A DNA stretch of 64,000 bases from Prosthecobacter fusiformis (GCF_004364345.1 NZ_SOCA01000002.1:819711-883710), one strand, 5' to 3'. Counted from the stretch's first letter, positions 28,192-37,588 are shown. The notes: generated by a model from the letters alone, not told the origin. Numbers and translations are program-made.

Positions 28192-29844
28192 TCAATACAC
28201 ATCCCGTTGGTAGCGTTTGTTTTTCTTCATGTCGGCGATGTAAGCGGTGGCTTCTTCGGCGCTATTGCCACCGGCGGTCTGGATGATTTCGTGGAGAGCT
28301 GCGTCCACATCTTTGGCCATGCGTTTGGCATCACCGCAGACATAAAAATGCGCGCCTTCTTCGAGCCATTGCCAGAACTCTGCTGCGGCTGTGAGCATCC
28401 GTGTTTGAACGTACACTTTTTCTTCCTGGTCTCGGGAAAAGGCGGTGTCGAGGCGGCTTAGCACGCCTTTTTGTACCCACTCAATGATCTGATCATGATA
28501 GAGGAAGTCGGTGGCGCGGCGCTGGTCTCCAAAGAACAACCAATTTTTCCCGGGTGAGCCGGTAGCTTCACGTTCCTCGAGGAAGGCGCGGAAGGGAGCG
28601 ATGCCGGTGCCGGGTCCGACCATGATGACGGGTTTAGTACGGTCGGTGGGCAGGCGGAAATGCTTGGCAACGTGGAAGAAGATGCCGGTGGTTTCCCCCA
28701 GGGGCAAGCGCTCCGCCAAGAAGGTGCTGGCGACGCCTTTATGGACGATGCCGTGGACTTCATAACGCACGGCTCCGACGCAGAGGTGAACTTCTTCTGG
28801 ATGTGCCTTGAGGCTGGAGGCGATGGAGTAAAGACGCGGCTGGAGCTTGCGCAGATTGGTGACGAAGTCGGCCACGGATCCTGGATTGCCAGGCGTGATA
28901 CCGTGCAAATGACGGATGTCATAATGGCTGATCATGGCATCGCGAAGAGAGGCGGTGCCGATGTCTGGCAGAGGGACTTCACAATGGGGATCGAAACCGT
29001 GAGCCGAGATGATGGAATCGACCACTTCAGCGCAATTTTTGACATAGACGCCGAGGGCGTCACCGACTTCATAATCGAGGCCGGAACCGGCCAGTGAGAA
29101 AGCGATGTGACGGGTGTCCTTGGCACTGCCGGTGGCATTGAGCTCTAGGTTGGCGATGAGTTGTGCCTGGAAGGGATTCTTTTTAGAGTAGCCTGATTCT
29201 TCAACGATTTCAGTCGTGATAATGGGGTTTGAAGAGGCTTGCAGTGAAAGGGTGGCGGTGCTTTCCAGAGCCGCAAGGACTGAGGTACTCCAGGTTTTGG
29301 CCAGGTCGTCAAACTCCACATCGCAGTCCACTCTTTCCACCACACGTATGGCTCCAAGTTCAGCAAGACGCGCATCAATTTTTTTACCGGCGAGGCAGAA
29401 GGTATCTCCATAGTTTTTATCGCCGAGAGCGAGCACACTGTATTTCACTCCGGTCAGAGCCGGGCTGCTGCCGTTTTGATTGATGCTGTCCCAGAAGGAC
29501 ATGGCATTGTCCGGCATGTCGCCTTCACCCCAGGTGCTGGTGATGAGAAGCACATTTTGTTCGCGGACAAGGTCGGCCGGTTGCAACGAGTCGAGGCCTG
29601 CTGCGCGCGCAGCAAAGCCCCGGCCCGTTGCTTCCCTGGCCAGCCGCTTGGCCAAACTTTCTGCATTGCCGCTCTGACTGCCAAAAGCAATCAGCAGCGG
29701 ACACTGGGGTGAGGCAGAGGCCCCTGTCGGGGCGGGGCCGGAGGAAGCTCCACGATTGAGGAGTCCCGCCAAAAAGCCATTGAGCCAGGCTCTTTGCTCT
29801 GCTGAAAAAGGGGCAGAATCAGGTATGATCGGTACAGTGTTCAT
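28192..29844 (-). CDS. CysJ-like diflavin reductase
   Basis: A 550-residue diflavin reductase: an FMN flavodoxin domain (IAFGSQSGNAESLAKRLA, TSTWGEGDMPDNA, residues about 50-190), a CPR-type FAD domain (RLYSIASS) and a ferredoxin-NADP+ reductase C-terminus (VGPGTGIAPFRAFL, HFYVCGDAKRMAKDV, ending in RYQRDVY). This is the architecture of sulfite reductase alpha subunit, which feeds NADPH electrons to a sirohaem partner. Here that partner should be NirA, downstream in the same operon. The N-terminus has FSAEQRAWLNGFLAGLL, a partner of the motif in NirA. Confidence 0.9.
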   Translation of the reverse strand: MNTVPIIPDSAPFSAEQRAWLNGFLAGLLNRGASSGPAPTGASASPQCPLLIAFGSQSGNAESLAKRLAREATGRGFAARAAGLDSLQPADLVREQNVLLITSTWGEGDMPDNAMSFWDSINQNGSSPALTGVKYSVLALGDKNYGDTFCLAGKKIDARLAELGAIRVVERVDCDVEFDDLAKTWSTSVLAALESTATLSLQASSNPIITTEIVEESGYSKKNPFQAQLIANLELNATGSAKDTRHIAFSLAGSGLDYEVGDALGVYVKNCAEVVDSIISAHGFDPHCEVPLPDIGTASLRDAMISHYDIRHLHGITPGNPGSVADFVTNLRKLQPRLYSIASSLKAHPEEVHLCVGAVRYEVHGIVHKGVASTFLAERLPLGETTGIFFHVAKHFRLPTDRTKPVIMVGPGTGIAPFRAFLEEREATGSPGKNWLFFGDQRRATDFLYHDQIIEWVQKGVLSRLDTAFSRDQEEKVYVQTRMLTAAAEFWQWLEEGAHFYVCGDAKRMAKDVDAALHEIIQTAGGNSAEEATAYIADMKKNKRYQRDVY

Positions 29845-29892
29845 TGGAATGAAAGCGGCTTCTTCCAGAGACAGAGGTTTTTTGCGGCCAAT

Positions 29893-30312
29893 TCAGACGG
29901 CGGACTCCTTGGAGGCTGCCTTCATTACATCGGCCAGGAGGGTGTAGGTCTTTGTCCAGGCCTCGGCGACGGCCGGGGTGTAGGCATCACCCAGGCCCTT
30001 GCCAAGAGTCCAAAGCAGGGCTCCGGCCACGGTGTCATAGTGCTCGTCCTTTACACCATACCCGACATGCCGCCGTCCTAGCGACTGGACGGCGGGTACG
30101 ATTTCGTCCAGGTGATCCAGGCCCTTGACGGCGATGGTGATCATCTGCATGAGCTTTTTTCCCTGCTCCTTGATATCGGAGGTGAAGAGCGGACGAAGAG
30201 AGGGATCCATCTCAAAGAGACGGTTGTAAAACAATCCGGCGGCGGTCTCTGAGATCGGGATGACCTGGGCCCAGGTTGTTTGGACGAGTACTTTTTGTTC
30301 GGGTGTGATCAT
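29893..30312 (-). CDS. Single-domain globin (bacterial haemoglobin)
   Basis: A 139-residue globin of the Vitreoscilla haemoglobin/flavohaemoglobin-globin type. FYNRLFEMDPSLRPLF holds the B-helix tyrosine and the C/D region; RRHVGYGVKDEHYDTVAGALLWTL contains the proximal histidine region and the F-G turn. Such globins bind oxygen and nitric oxide. In this operon it most likely protects against NO and nitrite by-products. It lacks the reductase domains of flavohaemoglobin; the adjacent diflavin reductase could in principle reduce it, which is an inference. Confidence 0.87.
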   Translation of the reverse strand: MITPEQKVLVQTTWAQVIPISETAAGLFYNRLFEMDPSLRPLFTSDIKEQGKKLMQMITIAVKGLDHLDEIVPAVQSLGRRHVGYGVKDEHYDTVAGALLWTLGKGLGDAYTPAVAEAWTKTYTLLADVMKAASKESAV

Positions 30313-30352
30313 GGCGGGCTGATTAGGGTGGGATTAAGACAAAGATGGCTCT

Positions 30353-30943
30353 CTAGTTGGAGACGGTGAGCGGGATGCGGATCACCACGCCGCCCATGAC
30401 ATCACCTTCTTTGAAGTCGGTGCGAGGGGAGTCGTCGTGGTTGTTGTGGCACTTCACGCAGGCTGCGGCGATGGCGATGTCTGGATAGACGGCGGTGAAG
30501 TATTTTTTGCCGCCAAGGGTCTCCTCCGTGTAATAGTTCTGGCCCACGTTTTTGACGATGTGCGCCAGGCCTGTCTTTTCAGCATCGGTCTTGGGTGAGT
30601 TCTGCTTGTTGATGGGCCATTCGGAGAGCAGGGCATAGGTGAAGCCCTTTTTCTTCTCGGCCACCATTTCTGCGCCCATGCGGAACATCTGAGCGGGCAG
30701 CGGCAGGGCTTTGTCATCCTGCCAGTGTTCGCTGGCTTTGATCACCTTTTCTTCGTTTTGCAGGCGGTTGACGACGGCCCGTGTGTAAACGGTGCGGTCA
30801 GATTCCATCACTGCGTGCAAGCCGTCGGCCATTTGTTGTGGGGAGATACCGGCGGTGACAGCGGTTTCTGATTTGCCTCCGCAGGAGCTGAGAAGGCCGA
30901 GGATTGCTGCGAGTGCCGGGATGTGGAACGTGAATGATTTCAT
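30353..30943 (-). CDS. Tll0287-like haem-binding lipoprotein (DUF3365)
   Basis: A 196-residue protein with a lipoprotein signal (lipobox LSSCGG) and a single c-type haem motif, CVKCHNNH, close to the C-terminus. The pattern of a helical N-terminal part with VNRLQNEEKVI and a C-terminal GDVMGGVVIRIPL strand fits the Tll0287-like/DUF3365 haem domain. That domain is known in redox sensors and in single periplasmic proteins. It starts 19 bases after the multihaem cytochrome gene, so it is likely its periplasmic partner. The start at 30943 replaces an upstream start before the signal peptide. Confidence 0.8.
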   Translation of the reverse strand: MKSFTFHIPALAAILGLLSSCGGKSETAVTAGISPQQMADGLHAVMESDRTVYTRAVVNRLQNEEKVIKASEHWQDDKALPLPAQMFRMGAEMVAEKKKGFTYALLSEWPINKQNSPKTDAEKTGLAHIVKNVGQNYYTEETLGGKKYFTAVYPDIAIAAACVKCHNNHDDSPRTDFKEGDVMGGVVIRIPLTVSN

Positions 30944-30962
30944 AAGTGTGGGTGGGATGAGG

Positions 30963-32312
30963 TCATTGTTTTTTGACGGATGATTTCCGGCGGCTGAGCA
31001 CCATTTCGATGGATTCGATGTGGTGTTCTGGATGTCCGTCAAAATTGGAAGGGCCGAGTTTGGGATCGGCCAAAGAGTCCATGGTGAAGCCGAGACCGTG
31101 GCAGTTCATGCACACTCCCCTGGCCATCTTTTCCACCGGGCGCAGATTCATGCTCTGGTTATGCTGTACACTCACCGTGGTGAGGCCGCCCCTGGCATGA
31201 GTCTCCCGAGGCATGTGGCATGTGGCGCAGCTCACGCCGCTGCCTGCCGGGGCCTTGCCGCTGATCTCCGCCATCCAGAGCTGATAGTGGGAGGAATTCT
31301 TGTAGGCCAGGCTGTGATTGTCGGCATGGCATTGGAGGCAGGATTCTACCGCAGCGCGGCGGGTATCGCTGTCATGCGGGGTGTGGCAGGAGGTGCAAGT
31401 GAGGCTCAGGTGAGCGGATTTTTCCTGCATGGGCAGGCGGGCTTGGCCCGGTTGCATCGGGGGCAGCCCCTGGGCTACCCTCATGCCATGCAGCCCTGCG
31501 AGAAATCCTTCGTTCTCCTGCTTGTGGCAGTGGGTGCAGGAGTCCATGCCGGGGCTGTCCTGCCACGAATTCTTCGTACCATGGCAGGCCGTGCAGTTGA
31601 CGGCGGAGGCGGCGTGAGCGGAGGCGGCCCATTCATTGAGGATCCTGGAGGCAGCGGGGCTGCTGACGGGCAGATGACCATCATGCTGGGCAGAGGAGAG
31701 GGCCACCGTGGCCGAGGCGGCAATGGAGGCATTTGGGGAAGGAGTGCGCTGCGGCAGGATGGCGTTTAGCAGCTGGGCGGGCCCGGAAGCATGCTTGGCC
31801 AGGAAGTCTTCGTACAGGGCGGTGTTGTCGTGATAGTTATGGCAGCCGACATTTGTGCAGGTGGTGAAGCTCAGGCCTTCGTGGGTGGGGCGCTCTTTGG
31901 CCACGTCGGCATGGCAATGAAGGCAATAGTCCATGGGCTGCGTCAGGCCCATTTGCGAGGTTGCTTCTGGGCGGTGTTCGATGTGGCAGGTGATGCACTT
32001 GTCCGCAGCGATGGTACTCAGGCGGTCCGCATTCCGGGGATCGGCAAACTTGGCCATGGAGTGGGAGTCTTTGGCGGCAGTGAGGGCACCGCCATGGCAG
32101 TCTAGGCAGGATTGCTCACGCACGGCACCCCAGGGCTCATGACAGGCCGAACACTTCATTTCGATCTGGTAGTGACCGTGCGTGGTGGGCCCCGGCAGGA
32201 AGACTGTGGAGGCTCCGTCATCCTCGCGGAAGCGGCCTGCCAGATAGCTGCTAAGCACAGCGGCGGAACCGATGCCAAGCACCCAGGGCAGTATGGAGGC
32301 GGACGTATTCAA
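30963..32312 (-). CDS. Multihaem cytochrome c, about 11 haems
   Basis: A 449-residue protein with one N-terminal membrane helix (ILPWVLGIGSAAVLSSYLAG). It has ten CXXCH motifs (CSACH, CLDCH, CITCH, CLHCH, CTACH, CTHCH, CTSCH, CLQCH, CATCH, CMNCH) and one CX4CH (CTNVGCH). It does not match NrfA (no CXXCK) or NapC/NrfH, and looks like an uncharacterised periplasmic electron-transfer cytochrome with a cytochrome c7/octahaem-like fold. The TTG at 32312 overlaps the stop of the flavoprotein gene by 4 bases, which supports this start over an ATG at 32384 that overlaps by 76. Confidence 0.85.
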   Translation of the reverse strand: MNTSASILPWVLGIGSAAVLSSYLAGRFREDDGASTVFLPGPTTHGHYQIEMKCSACHEPWGAVREQSCLDCHGGALTAAKDSHSMAKFADPRNADRLSTIAADKCITCHIEHRPEATSQMGLTQPMDYCLHCHADVAKERPTHEGLSFTTCTNVGCHNYHDNTALYEDFLAKHASGPAQLLNAILPQRTPSPNASIAASATVALSSAQHDGHLPVSSPAASRILNEWAASAHAASAVNCTACHGTKNSWQDSPGMDSCTHCHKQENEGFLAGLHGMRVAQGLPPMQPGQARLPMQEKSAHLSLTCTSCHTPHDSDTRRAAVESCLQCHADNHSLAYKNSSHYQLWMAEISGKAPAGSGVSCATCHMPRETHARGGLTTVSVQHNQSMNLRPVEKMARGVCMNCHGLGFTMDSLADPKLGPSNFDGHPEHHIESIEMVLSRRKSSVKKQ

Positions 32313-34306
32313 TAGCGGTAAACGGTGAGGATGTGAAACAGCACCAGCACCACGAGGGGCCAGGTGAGGAGGGCGTGTACGCATGTCCAGCCCATCTGCA
32401 GCCAGCGGGCGGAGACAGGGGGCAGGCGATGGGAGAGGGCGATGACCGCGCCTGAAAAAGCGCCTGTCAGCGCCAGGGTCAGCATGTTCAGCATGAGCAC
32501 TTTATTCAGATTGAATCCCAGGCGGAAGCCGGTGTGGCTGACCAGGACCAGGAGTGAAAGCACCCCCAGAGCGGTGTGCAGGAAGCGCCACAGGCCGTAA
32601 TCCCCCACACGCACCAGCGCACGCACCCGCTTCCGCAAGGGCAGCAGGAGGGCAAGAAGCACCAGGCCTAACAAAACATACCCAGTCAGCTGCTTCCAAA
32701 AACCATTGAGCCAGAGCTGGTCATAGCGGAAGGCCGCCACCGTCCGGCTCAGCGGAATGGGCGGCAGCAGGCTGTGAGCGGCTGTGAACAGGATGGCGAT
32801 GAGGCAGGTCCACAGTAGCGGTCTGGCCAGGCGTGCAGCGGGTGAGACCGTGCTGCCACAGAGCTGGGCCAGCAAAGGGCGGCAGGAACCGCACACTGTG
32901 CCGGCCCCCGTTTCAGCGGAGAGAGCGGCGACCGTCTTGCACCCTGCTTCAAACGCACAGCTTAGACGGCCACGGGTGACACCTGTACATTGGCAGACAG
33001 CGGTGGTGGCCGGCCATTGGGTCACCTCTGTGGCGGCAGGTTTCCAAGGAGAGCCGGTTTTGACAAACCGGGTCTGCTCCCAGGAGCGCAAGCGCCGTCT
33101 TTGAAGCAAGGCCGTTTGAAGCCTTCCCACATCCTCAGTGCTGCCAAAAAGGCTGACCCCGGACACGCGGCCTTCATCCAGCAGGATCTGCTTCAGCATG
33201 CCCTGGCTTTTCCATACCAGGAGACTGCCTTCACCCCGAATGTCGCCGATGGTGACTACATCTGTGCCGGCGAGTTTTAGCCGGACAGGATATTCGCTGG
33301 GGATGAAGAGCGAATTGCGCCCGGCCAGCCTTTCTGCGAGCACGCGAGCCATGTCGAATCCAGGGGCTGCAAATCCATAGAAGACCCCGCGTGGCAAGGC
33401 ACATTCGCCAATGGCAAAAATCGCGGGATCTGAGGATTCCAGTGCTTCATTCACCAGAATGCCGCCACGGGCACCAGTTTGCAGGCCGCAGGCCCGGGCC
33501 AGTTCATCGCGCGGCTCTACCCCGGCGGCCATGACGATCATGTCCACCGTGAGGCTGCGCTCATCCCGAAAATGCAATTGCAGAGCATTTCCTGTCTGTG
33601 TGATGGCCGTGGTGATGCAACCGGTGAGGACCTTCAGGCCGGTGCTTTTGACGCGATGCTCCAGCATTTGCGAAGCCTCCGCATGAAGCTGCCGACTCAT
33701 CAGGCCGTGGGCGGCCTCCAGGACATGAGTCTGAACGCCCAGGTCCAGCAGGGCACGGGCTGCTTCCAGGCCTAACAACCCCCCGCCGAGAACTGCGGCG
33801 GTCTGCGCTGTGGCAGCCTTCTGCCGGATGGCTGCCAGGTCCGCCAGAGTGCGATAGACATAAACTCCGGGAAGCTCTGCGCCGGGCACCGGCAGGCGAC
33901 GCGCCGAAGAGCCGGTGGCCAGGATTAAAAAATCGTATTCAAAAATGCGGCCCTGGCGAGTAGTGACCTGCTGATTTTTCCGGTCAATGTGGGCCACCGC
34001 ATCTCCGAGGGCCAGCTCAATGCCATGCCCGGCATACCATGAAGGTGGGGCCAGTTGTAAATGGGCTTCTCCCTCGATGCCCAGGCCCTGGGTCAGGTGG
34101 ATGCGGTCATAAGCCGGTACGGGTTCTTCTGCAAGGATGGTCAGATGAAAACCCGGAGGGGCCAGTTTGGTCCACTCCACACAAAAGCGGTGGCTGACCA
34201 TGCCGTGGCCGATCATAACCAAACGGCGTCCTGATGCCGCAGCCCCGCCCGCCACTGCCTGGGATACAGGCAGCGCGGGAGCTTCAGCGGGCGGGGGTGT
34301 TTTCAT
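32309..34306 (-). CDS. Membrane-anchored NirB-like flavoprotein with BFD [2Fe-2S] and b-type membrane domain
   Basis: A 665-residue fusion. Residues 27-340 are a NirB/rubredoxin-reductase-like FAD/NAD(P) domain (VMIGHGMVSHRF, ILATGSSARRLPVPGAELPGV, AVLGGGLLGLEAARALLDLG, AAGVEPRDELA, AIGECAL). A BFD-type [2Fe-2S] domain (VCQCTGVTRGRL ... VCGSCRPLLAQL) follows at about 430-485. The C-terminal 180 residues have about five hydrophobic helices with histidines suitable for haem b. NirB normally ends in a sirohaem domain; here that is replaced by the membrane part. It should pass NAD(P)H electrons into the membrane and on to the coupled multihaem cytochrome. Confidence 0.85.
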   Translation of the reverse strand: MKTPPPAEAPALPVSQAVAGGAAASGRRLVMIGHGMVSHRFCVEWTKLAPPGFHLTILAEEPVPAYDRIHLTQGLGIEGEAHLQLAPPSWYAGHGIELALGDAVAHIDRKNQQVTTRQGRIFEYDFLILATGSSARRLPVPGAELPGVYVYRTLADLAAIRQKAATAQTAAVLGGGLLGLEAARALLDLGVQTHVLEAAHGLMSRQLHAEASQMLEHRVKSTGLKVLTGCITTAITQTGNALQLHFRDERSLTVDMIVMAAGVEPRDELARACGLQTGARGGILVNEALESSDPAIFAIGECALPRGVFYGFAAPGFDMARVLAERLAGRNSLFIPSEYPVRLKLAGTDVVTIGDIRGEGSLLVWKSQGMLKQILLDEGRVSGVSLFGSTEDVGRLQTALLQRRRLRSWEQTRFVKTGSPWKPAATEVTQWPATTAVCQCTGVTRGRLSCAFEAGCKTVAALSAETGAGTVCGSCRPLLAQLCGSTVSPAARLARPLLWTCLIAILFTAAHSLLPPIPLSRTVAAFRYDQLWLNGFWKQLTGYVLLGLVLLALLLPLRKRVRALVRVGDYGLWRFLHTALGVLSLLVLVSHTGFRLGFNLNKVLMLNMLTLALTGAFSGAVIALSHRLPPVSARWLQMGWTCVHALLTWPLVVLVLFHILTVYRY

Positions 34307-34351
34307 CTGGCGTGGTTTTTGGTGGTGCGTGTCCGGACGGTAATGGAGGGG

Positions 34352-35731
34352 TTAGAAATCAATCTGCACCTGAACGTAGCCGAAGTGCGCATTGTCGTCG
34401 GCACCGGTATCGGAGAGGTAATCACCGGCGACGTAGAGGCTGTAACCGGCCTGAAAGGCTACATGGGGGTTCAGCTTGTAAATGGCGGTCAGGTCAAACT
34501 CCTGGCCACGGAAGCTGCTGGCATCGCGGGCTGCTGCATTCACGGGGCGCACAGCGGTGACGCCGTTCACACGACGCCAGGCGTCGTCGTTGCTGGCATT
34601 CCAATAGAGGTGGTAATCCATCATCACCTTCAGCTTGGGAGTGGGGGTGAAGCTGATGTTCAACTGCGGGTTGTGTAAGTTTACCCAGCCGGAGGTGTCC
34701 ATGTATCCATAGAACAGGTGGTTGGTGGGATAGAGGTTCTGGAAGGTTTCAATATCGCCATCAGCGGGGTCTTGATCACCCGTGGCATAATTGTATTGGA
34801 GGCCGACACGCGGCTTCCAGGAATGCTTGAAGTTATACCCGATGCCCCAGTGACCGGCGAAAGCGGTGAGGTCACGGCCACTGACTTTGCCAGTCTGGAA
34901 GGCCATTTCAGTCTCATAATCCCAGCCGCCTAGTTTTTGAGGGTCTCCTTTCCACAAGGTGCCTAGGGTCAGAAAGCTGGTCTCACCCAGACGGGGGCCG
35001 AAGGTGCCGTTTCCATCGTCGCGCTTGTGCAAGACGTAGAAGTCAGTGGTGGTGTTTATGGGGATCCACTTGCTGCTGAGGTAGATGCCGCTGAAAAGCT
35101 CGTTGAGCTGTGTGTCATCATCCAGGAGGGTGGACTGGTTCCACTTGTGATCTCTGAACACAACGGGGCTGCCGCTGAAGAGGTCCAGGGACCAAGTGGG
35201 GGCTGCGTAGCGCAGTTTCAGTGCGTCAAAGGCCCGGGCACTGTTCAGCCACTCCAGGGGGCCAATCAAGCGCTGGTCTCCATAGGCGAGGAACTGGCGT
35301 CCGACGGTGGCGCTCATGCCTTTTTTCAAATCACCGGCCTGGATGTAGGCCTTCAGCACGTCAAAGGTGTCATCACCTTCCGCACCGAAGACGCCCATCT
35401 CATTCGGGCGGCTGCCTCCGATTTCGCGCAAATCCTGGCCCTGGACATAAAGTTTGAGCCAGGGGGTCATGCTGTAGCCAATGCCTAACCGGAAGCGTTG
35501 CAGGAGCCAGGAGGCGTCCTGTGGGCCGTTGACATCGCTGTTGAAGTCGAAGTTGTTTTCACGTATTTCAGCACGCATCTTTTCCTGGATGTCCACGGTT
35601 ATTTTACCGTCGAACAGGGTGATGGGTGCGTAGCCCGGCGGGGGCAGGGGAGCGGGTGTCGCCGGTGGTAGGCTGGGGGTTCCGGCTTGGGCCATGGAGA
35701 CCGTTGCCAAGAGGAGTGCTAACCTTTTCAT
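34352..35731 (-). CDS. Alginate-export-type outer-membrane porin
   Basis: A 459-residue protein with a Sec signal (MKRLALLLATVSMAQA), a proline-rich linker, and a long series of amphipathic beta strands ending in an aromatic terminal strand (FGYVQVQIDF), typical for an outer-membrane barrel. QRFRLGIGYSMTPWLKLYVQGQD and GRQFLAYGDQRLIGPLEW match the alginate export porin family, which also includes general anion porins. In this operon it is probably the outer-membrane path for nitrate or nitrite. It is read before the NirB-like gene. Confidence 0.85.
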   Translation of the reverse strand: MKRLALLLATVSMAQAGTPSLPPATPAPLPPPGYAPITLFDGKITVDIQEKMRAEIRENNFDFNSDVNGPQDASWLLQRFRLGIGYSMTPWLKLYVQGQDLREIGGSRPNEMGVFGAEGDDTFDVLKAYIQAGDLKKGMSATVGRQFLAYGDQRLIGPLEWLNSARAFDALKLRYAAPTWSLDLFSGSPVVFRDHKWNQSTLLDDDTQLNELFSGIYLSSKWIPINTTTDFYVLHKRDDGNGTFGPRLGETSFLTLGTLWKGDPQKLGGWDYETEMAFQTGKVSGRDLTAFAGHWGIGYNFKHSWKPRVGLQYNYATGDQDPADGDIETFQNLYPTNHLFYGYMDTSGWVNLHNPQLNISFTPTPKLKVMMDYHLYWNASNDDAWRRVNGVTAVRPVNAAARDASSFRGQEFDLTAIYKLNPHVAFQAGYSLYVAGDYLSDTGADDNAHFGYVQVQIDF

Positions 35732-35770
35732 TCAGTGTATATGGGAGTTGGATACGTTGTTTGTTCTCGG

Positions 35771-36652
35771 CTAAGCGGCGGCTGCAGGGAAAGGGAAGGC
35801 ATGGGCGGCCATTTCGGCGGCCATGTCTGCGGAGGGTTGAAACTCCGGCTCACGGCTGGGGCGGATGTGTGAGCGGTCGTTAAGAAAGGTAATGAGGCGT
35901 GCGCGCAGCTCGTAGTAACGTGGGTCTTCCATGATCTCCTTGCGGTTGCGTGGACGCTCGAACGGGATGTTTAAAATGTCGCCCACTTCGGCTTCCGGGC
36001 CGTCTGTCATCATGACCACACGGTCAGAAAGGAAGATGGCCTCATCCACATCATGGGTGACCATCAGTGTGGTGATGCGGTTGCGCCTCCAGAGTTCTAG
36101 CAGCACTTCTTGAAGCTCATATTTGGTCAGTGAGTCAAGCATGCCAAAGGGCTCGTCCAGGAGGAGCATCATGGGTTGCAAGGCAAAGGCCCGGGCAATG
36201 CCCACACGCTGGCGCATCCCCTGGGAAAGCTCGCCGGGATACTTATGCATGGCTTCAACCAGTCCCACGATGCTGAGATAATACTCCGCCACTTGGCGGC
36301 GCTCAGCTTTGCTGGCGGTGAAATAGACTTGGTTCACACCGAGCATGACATTTTCAAAAGCAGTCATCCAGGGGAGCAAACAGGGGGACTGGAAAACAAT
36401 GCCGCGATCAGGCCCTGGTCCGAGGGCCTCTTTGCCCGCTAGAATCATGTTTCCTTTGCTGGCATCACTCAGGCCTGCGACCATCATGAGAACTGTGCTT
36501 TTACCGCAGCCGCTATGGCCAATCAGAGTGGCGAATTCGCCTTCTTTCATCTTGAGGTTGAAGTTTTTAACGATCGTGGCCGGACCTTTCGGAGTATCGT
36601 AGATCTTCCACAGACGATCCAGCTCAAGCATTTTTGGATTCGGAATACTCAT
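35771..36652 (-). CDS. nrtD: Nitrate ABC transporter ATP-binding protein
   Basis: An ABC ATPase of 293 residues of the NrtCD/TauB/SsuB class. Visible are Walker A ([17 protein letters not shown]), the signature [17 protein letters not shown] and Walker [15 protein letters not shown], with [19 protein letters not shown] as the H-loop region. The tail of about 40 residues after the core is Ala/Pro-rich without known function. It overlaps the other ATPase gene by 4 bases; the two probably form a heterodimer driving NrtB. Symbol D rather than C is by lack of an NrtA-like extension; the neighbour also lacks it. Confidence 0.9.
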   Translation of the reverse strand: MSIPNPKMLELDRLWKIYDTPKGPATIVKNFNLKMKEGEFATLIGHSGCGKSTVLMMVAGLSDASKGNMILAGKEALGPGPDRGIVFQSPCLLPWMTAFENVMLGVNQVYFTASKAERRQVAEYYLSIVGLVEAMHKYPGELSQGMRQRVGIARAFALQPMMLLLDEPFGMLDSLTKYELQEVLLELWRRNRITTLMVTHDVDEAIFLSDRVVMMTDGPEAEVGDILNIPFERPRNRKEIMEDPRYYELRARLITFLNDRSHIRPSREPEFQPSADMAAEMAAHAFPFPAAAA

Positions 36653-37569
36653 GCTGTCACCTCCACTTCTTCGTTCTTGATTTCGTTGCGGCGTTTCGGC
36701 CCTCGGCGGCTGAGAAACTCAAAGCTGTTGGCCTGGCCAAGGTCTTCCGGCAAAATGTCTGGAAGAACGAGCTTGCGGTTAGACTTCACTTTGTTTTTGC
36801 CTTTGGATTCCAGCAGTGTGGTGATGAGATGGGCACGTAGTTTTTTGAATTCAGGGTCGTGGTTAATGGCCTTGCGGTCACGTGGTCTGTCCAGGTTCAC
36901 TGGGATGGATTCGCCTAAAGTTGCCGGTGATGTGGGCAGCAGCGGAATGACGCGATCAGCTACCAAGATGGCTTCATCGGGATCATTGGTAATCCAGACC
37001 ACCGTGGTTTTGTTATTGAGCCAAATTTCGGCTATTTCATCCTGTAGCGTAGCACGTGTGAGGGCATCCAATGCGCTGAGGGGTTCATCCATCAGCAGCA
37101 CCTTTGGATTCATGGCCAGAGTGCGTGCGACTGAGACACGTTGCCGCATCCCGCCAGAGAGTTCCTTTGGCAGCTTTTTGGCGGCGGATGTGAGTTTTAC
37201 CATGCCAATGTATTTGGCCACATGCGCTGCCCGTTGATCCTTGGTCCAGTCTTTGAAAACTTCATCCACAGCGAGGGCGATGTTCTCTTCCACCGTGAGC
37301 CAGGGCAGCAGAGAATAGTTTTGGAAAACCAGCCCCCGGTCAGTTCCCGGTTCCGTGATGGGTCTGTCTTCCATCAATGCGACTCCGGTGTCTGGCTTAA
37401 CCAACCCAGAGATGAGATTGATAAGGGTGGTCTTACCGGTTCCAGAATAACCAACAATGACGACAAACTCTCCTTCCTCGACAGCTAGATTGATGTCCTT
37501 CAGGACTTCACTGCGCTGGCCAGGAAGGCCAAACCCTTTTGAGGCGTTTTTGATTTCGATGAGCGGCAT
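36649..37569 (-). CDS. nrtC: Nitrate ABC transporter ATP-binding protein, second copy
   Basis: An ABC ATPase of 306 residues with Walker A ([18 protein letters not shown]), signature [17 protein letters not shown] and Walker [16 protein letters not shown], followed by [19 protein letters not shown]. The conserved nitrate-family signature around [24 protein letters not shown] is clear. In cyanobacteria NrtC carries a C-terminal nitrate-binding domain; here that part is a separate gene at 39784-40902. The about 70-residue C-terminal tail is basic and ends [11 protein letters not shown]. Confidence 0.88.
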   Translation of the reverse strand: MPLIEIKNASKGFGLPGQRSEVLKDINLAVEEGEFVVIVGYSGTGKTTLINLISGLVKPDTGVALMEDRPITEPGTDRGLVFQNYSLLPWLTVEENIALAVDEVFKDWTKDQRAAHVAKYIGMVKLTSAAKKLPKELSGGMRQRVSVARTLAMNPKVLLMDEPLSALDALTRATLQDEIAEIWLNNKTTVVWITNDPDEAILVADRVIPLLPTSPATLGESIPVNLDRPRDRKAINHDPEFKKLRAHLITTLLESKGKNKVKSNRKLVLPDILPEDLGQANSFEFLSRRGPKRRNEIKNEEVEVTA

Positions 37570-37588
37570 ATCGAATGAATTTCTCCTG

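Noticed and set aside
30963-32384. ATG at 32384 as start of the multihaem cytochrome
   Set aside because: It would overlap the flavoprotein gene by 76 bases and put an odd basic segment before the membrane helix; the TTG at 32312 gives a 4-base coupled overlap.
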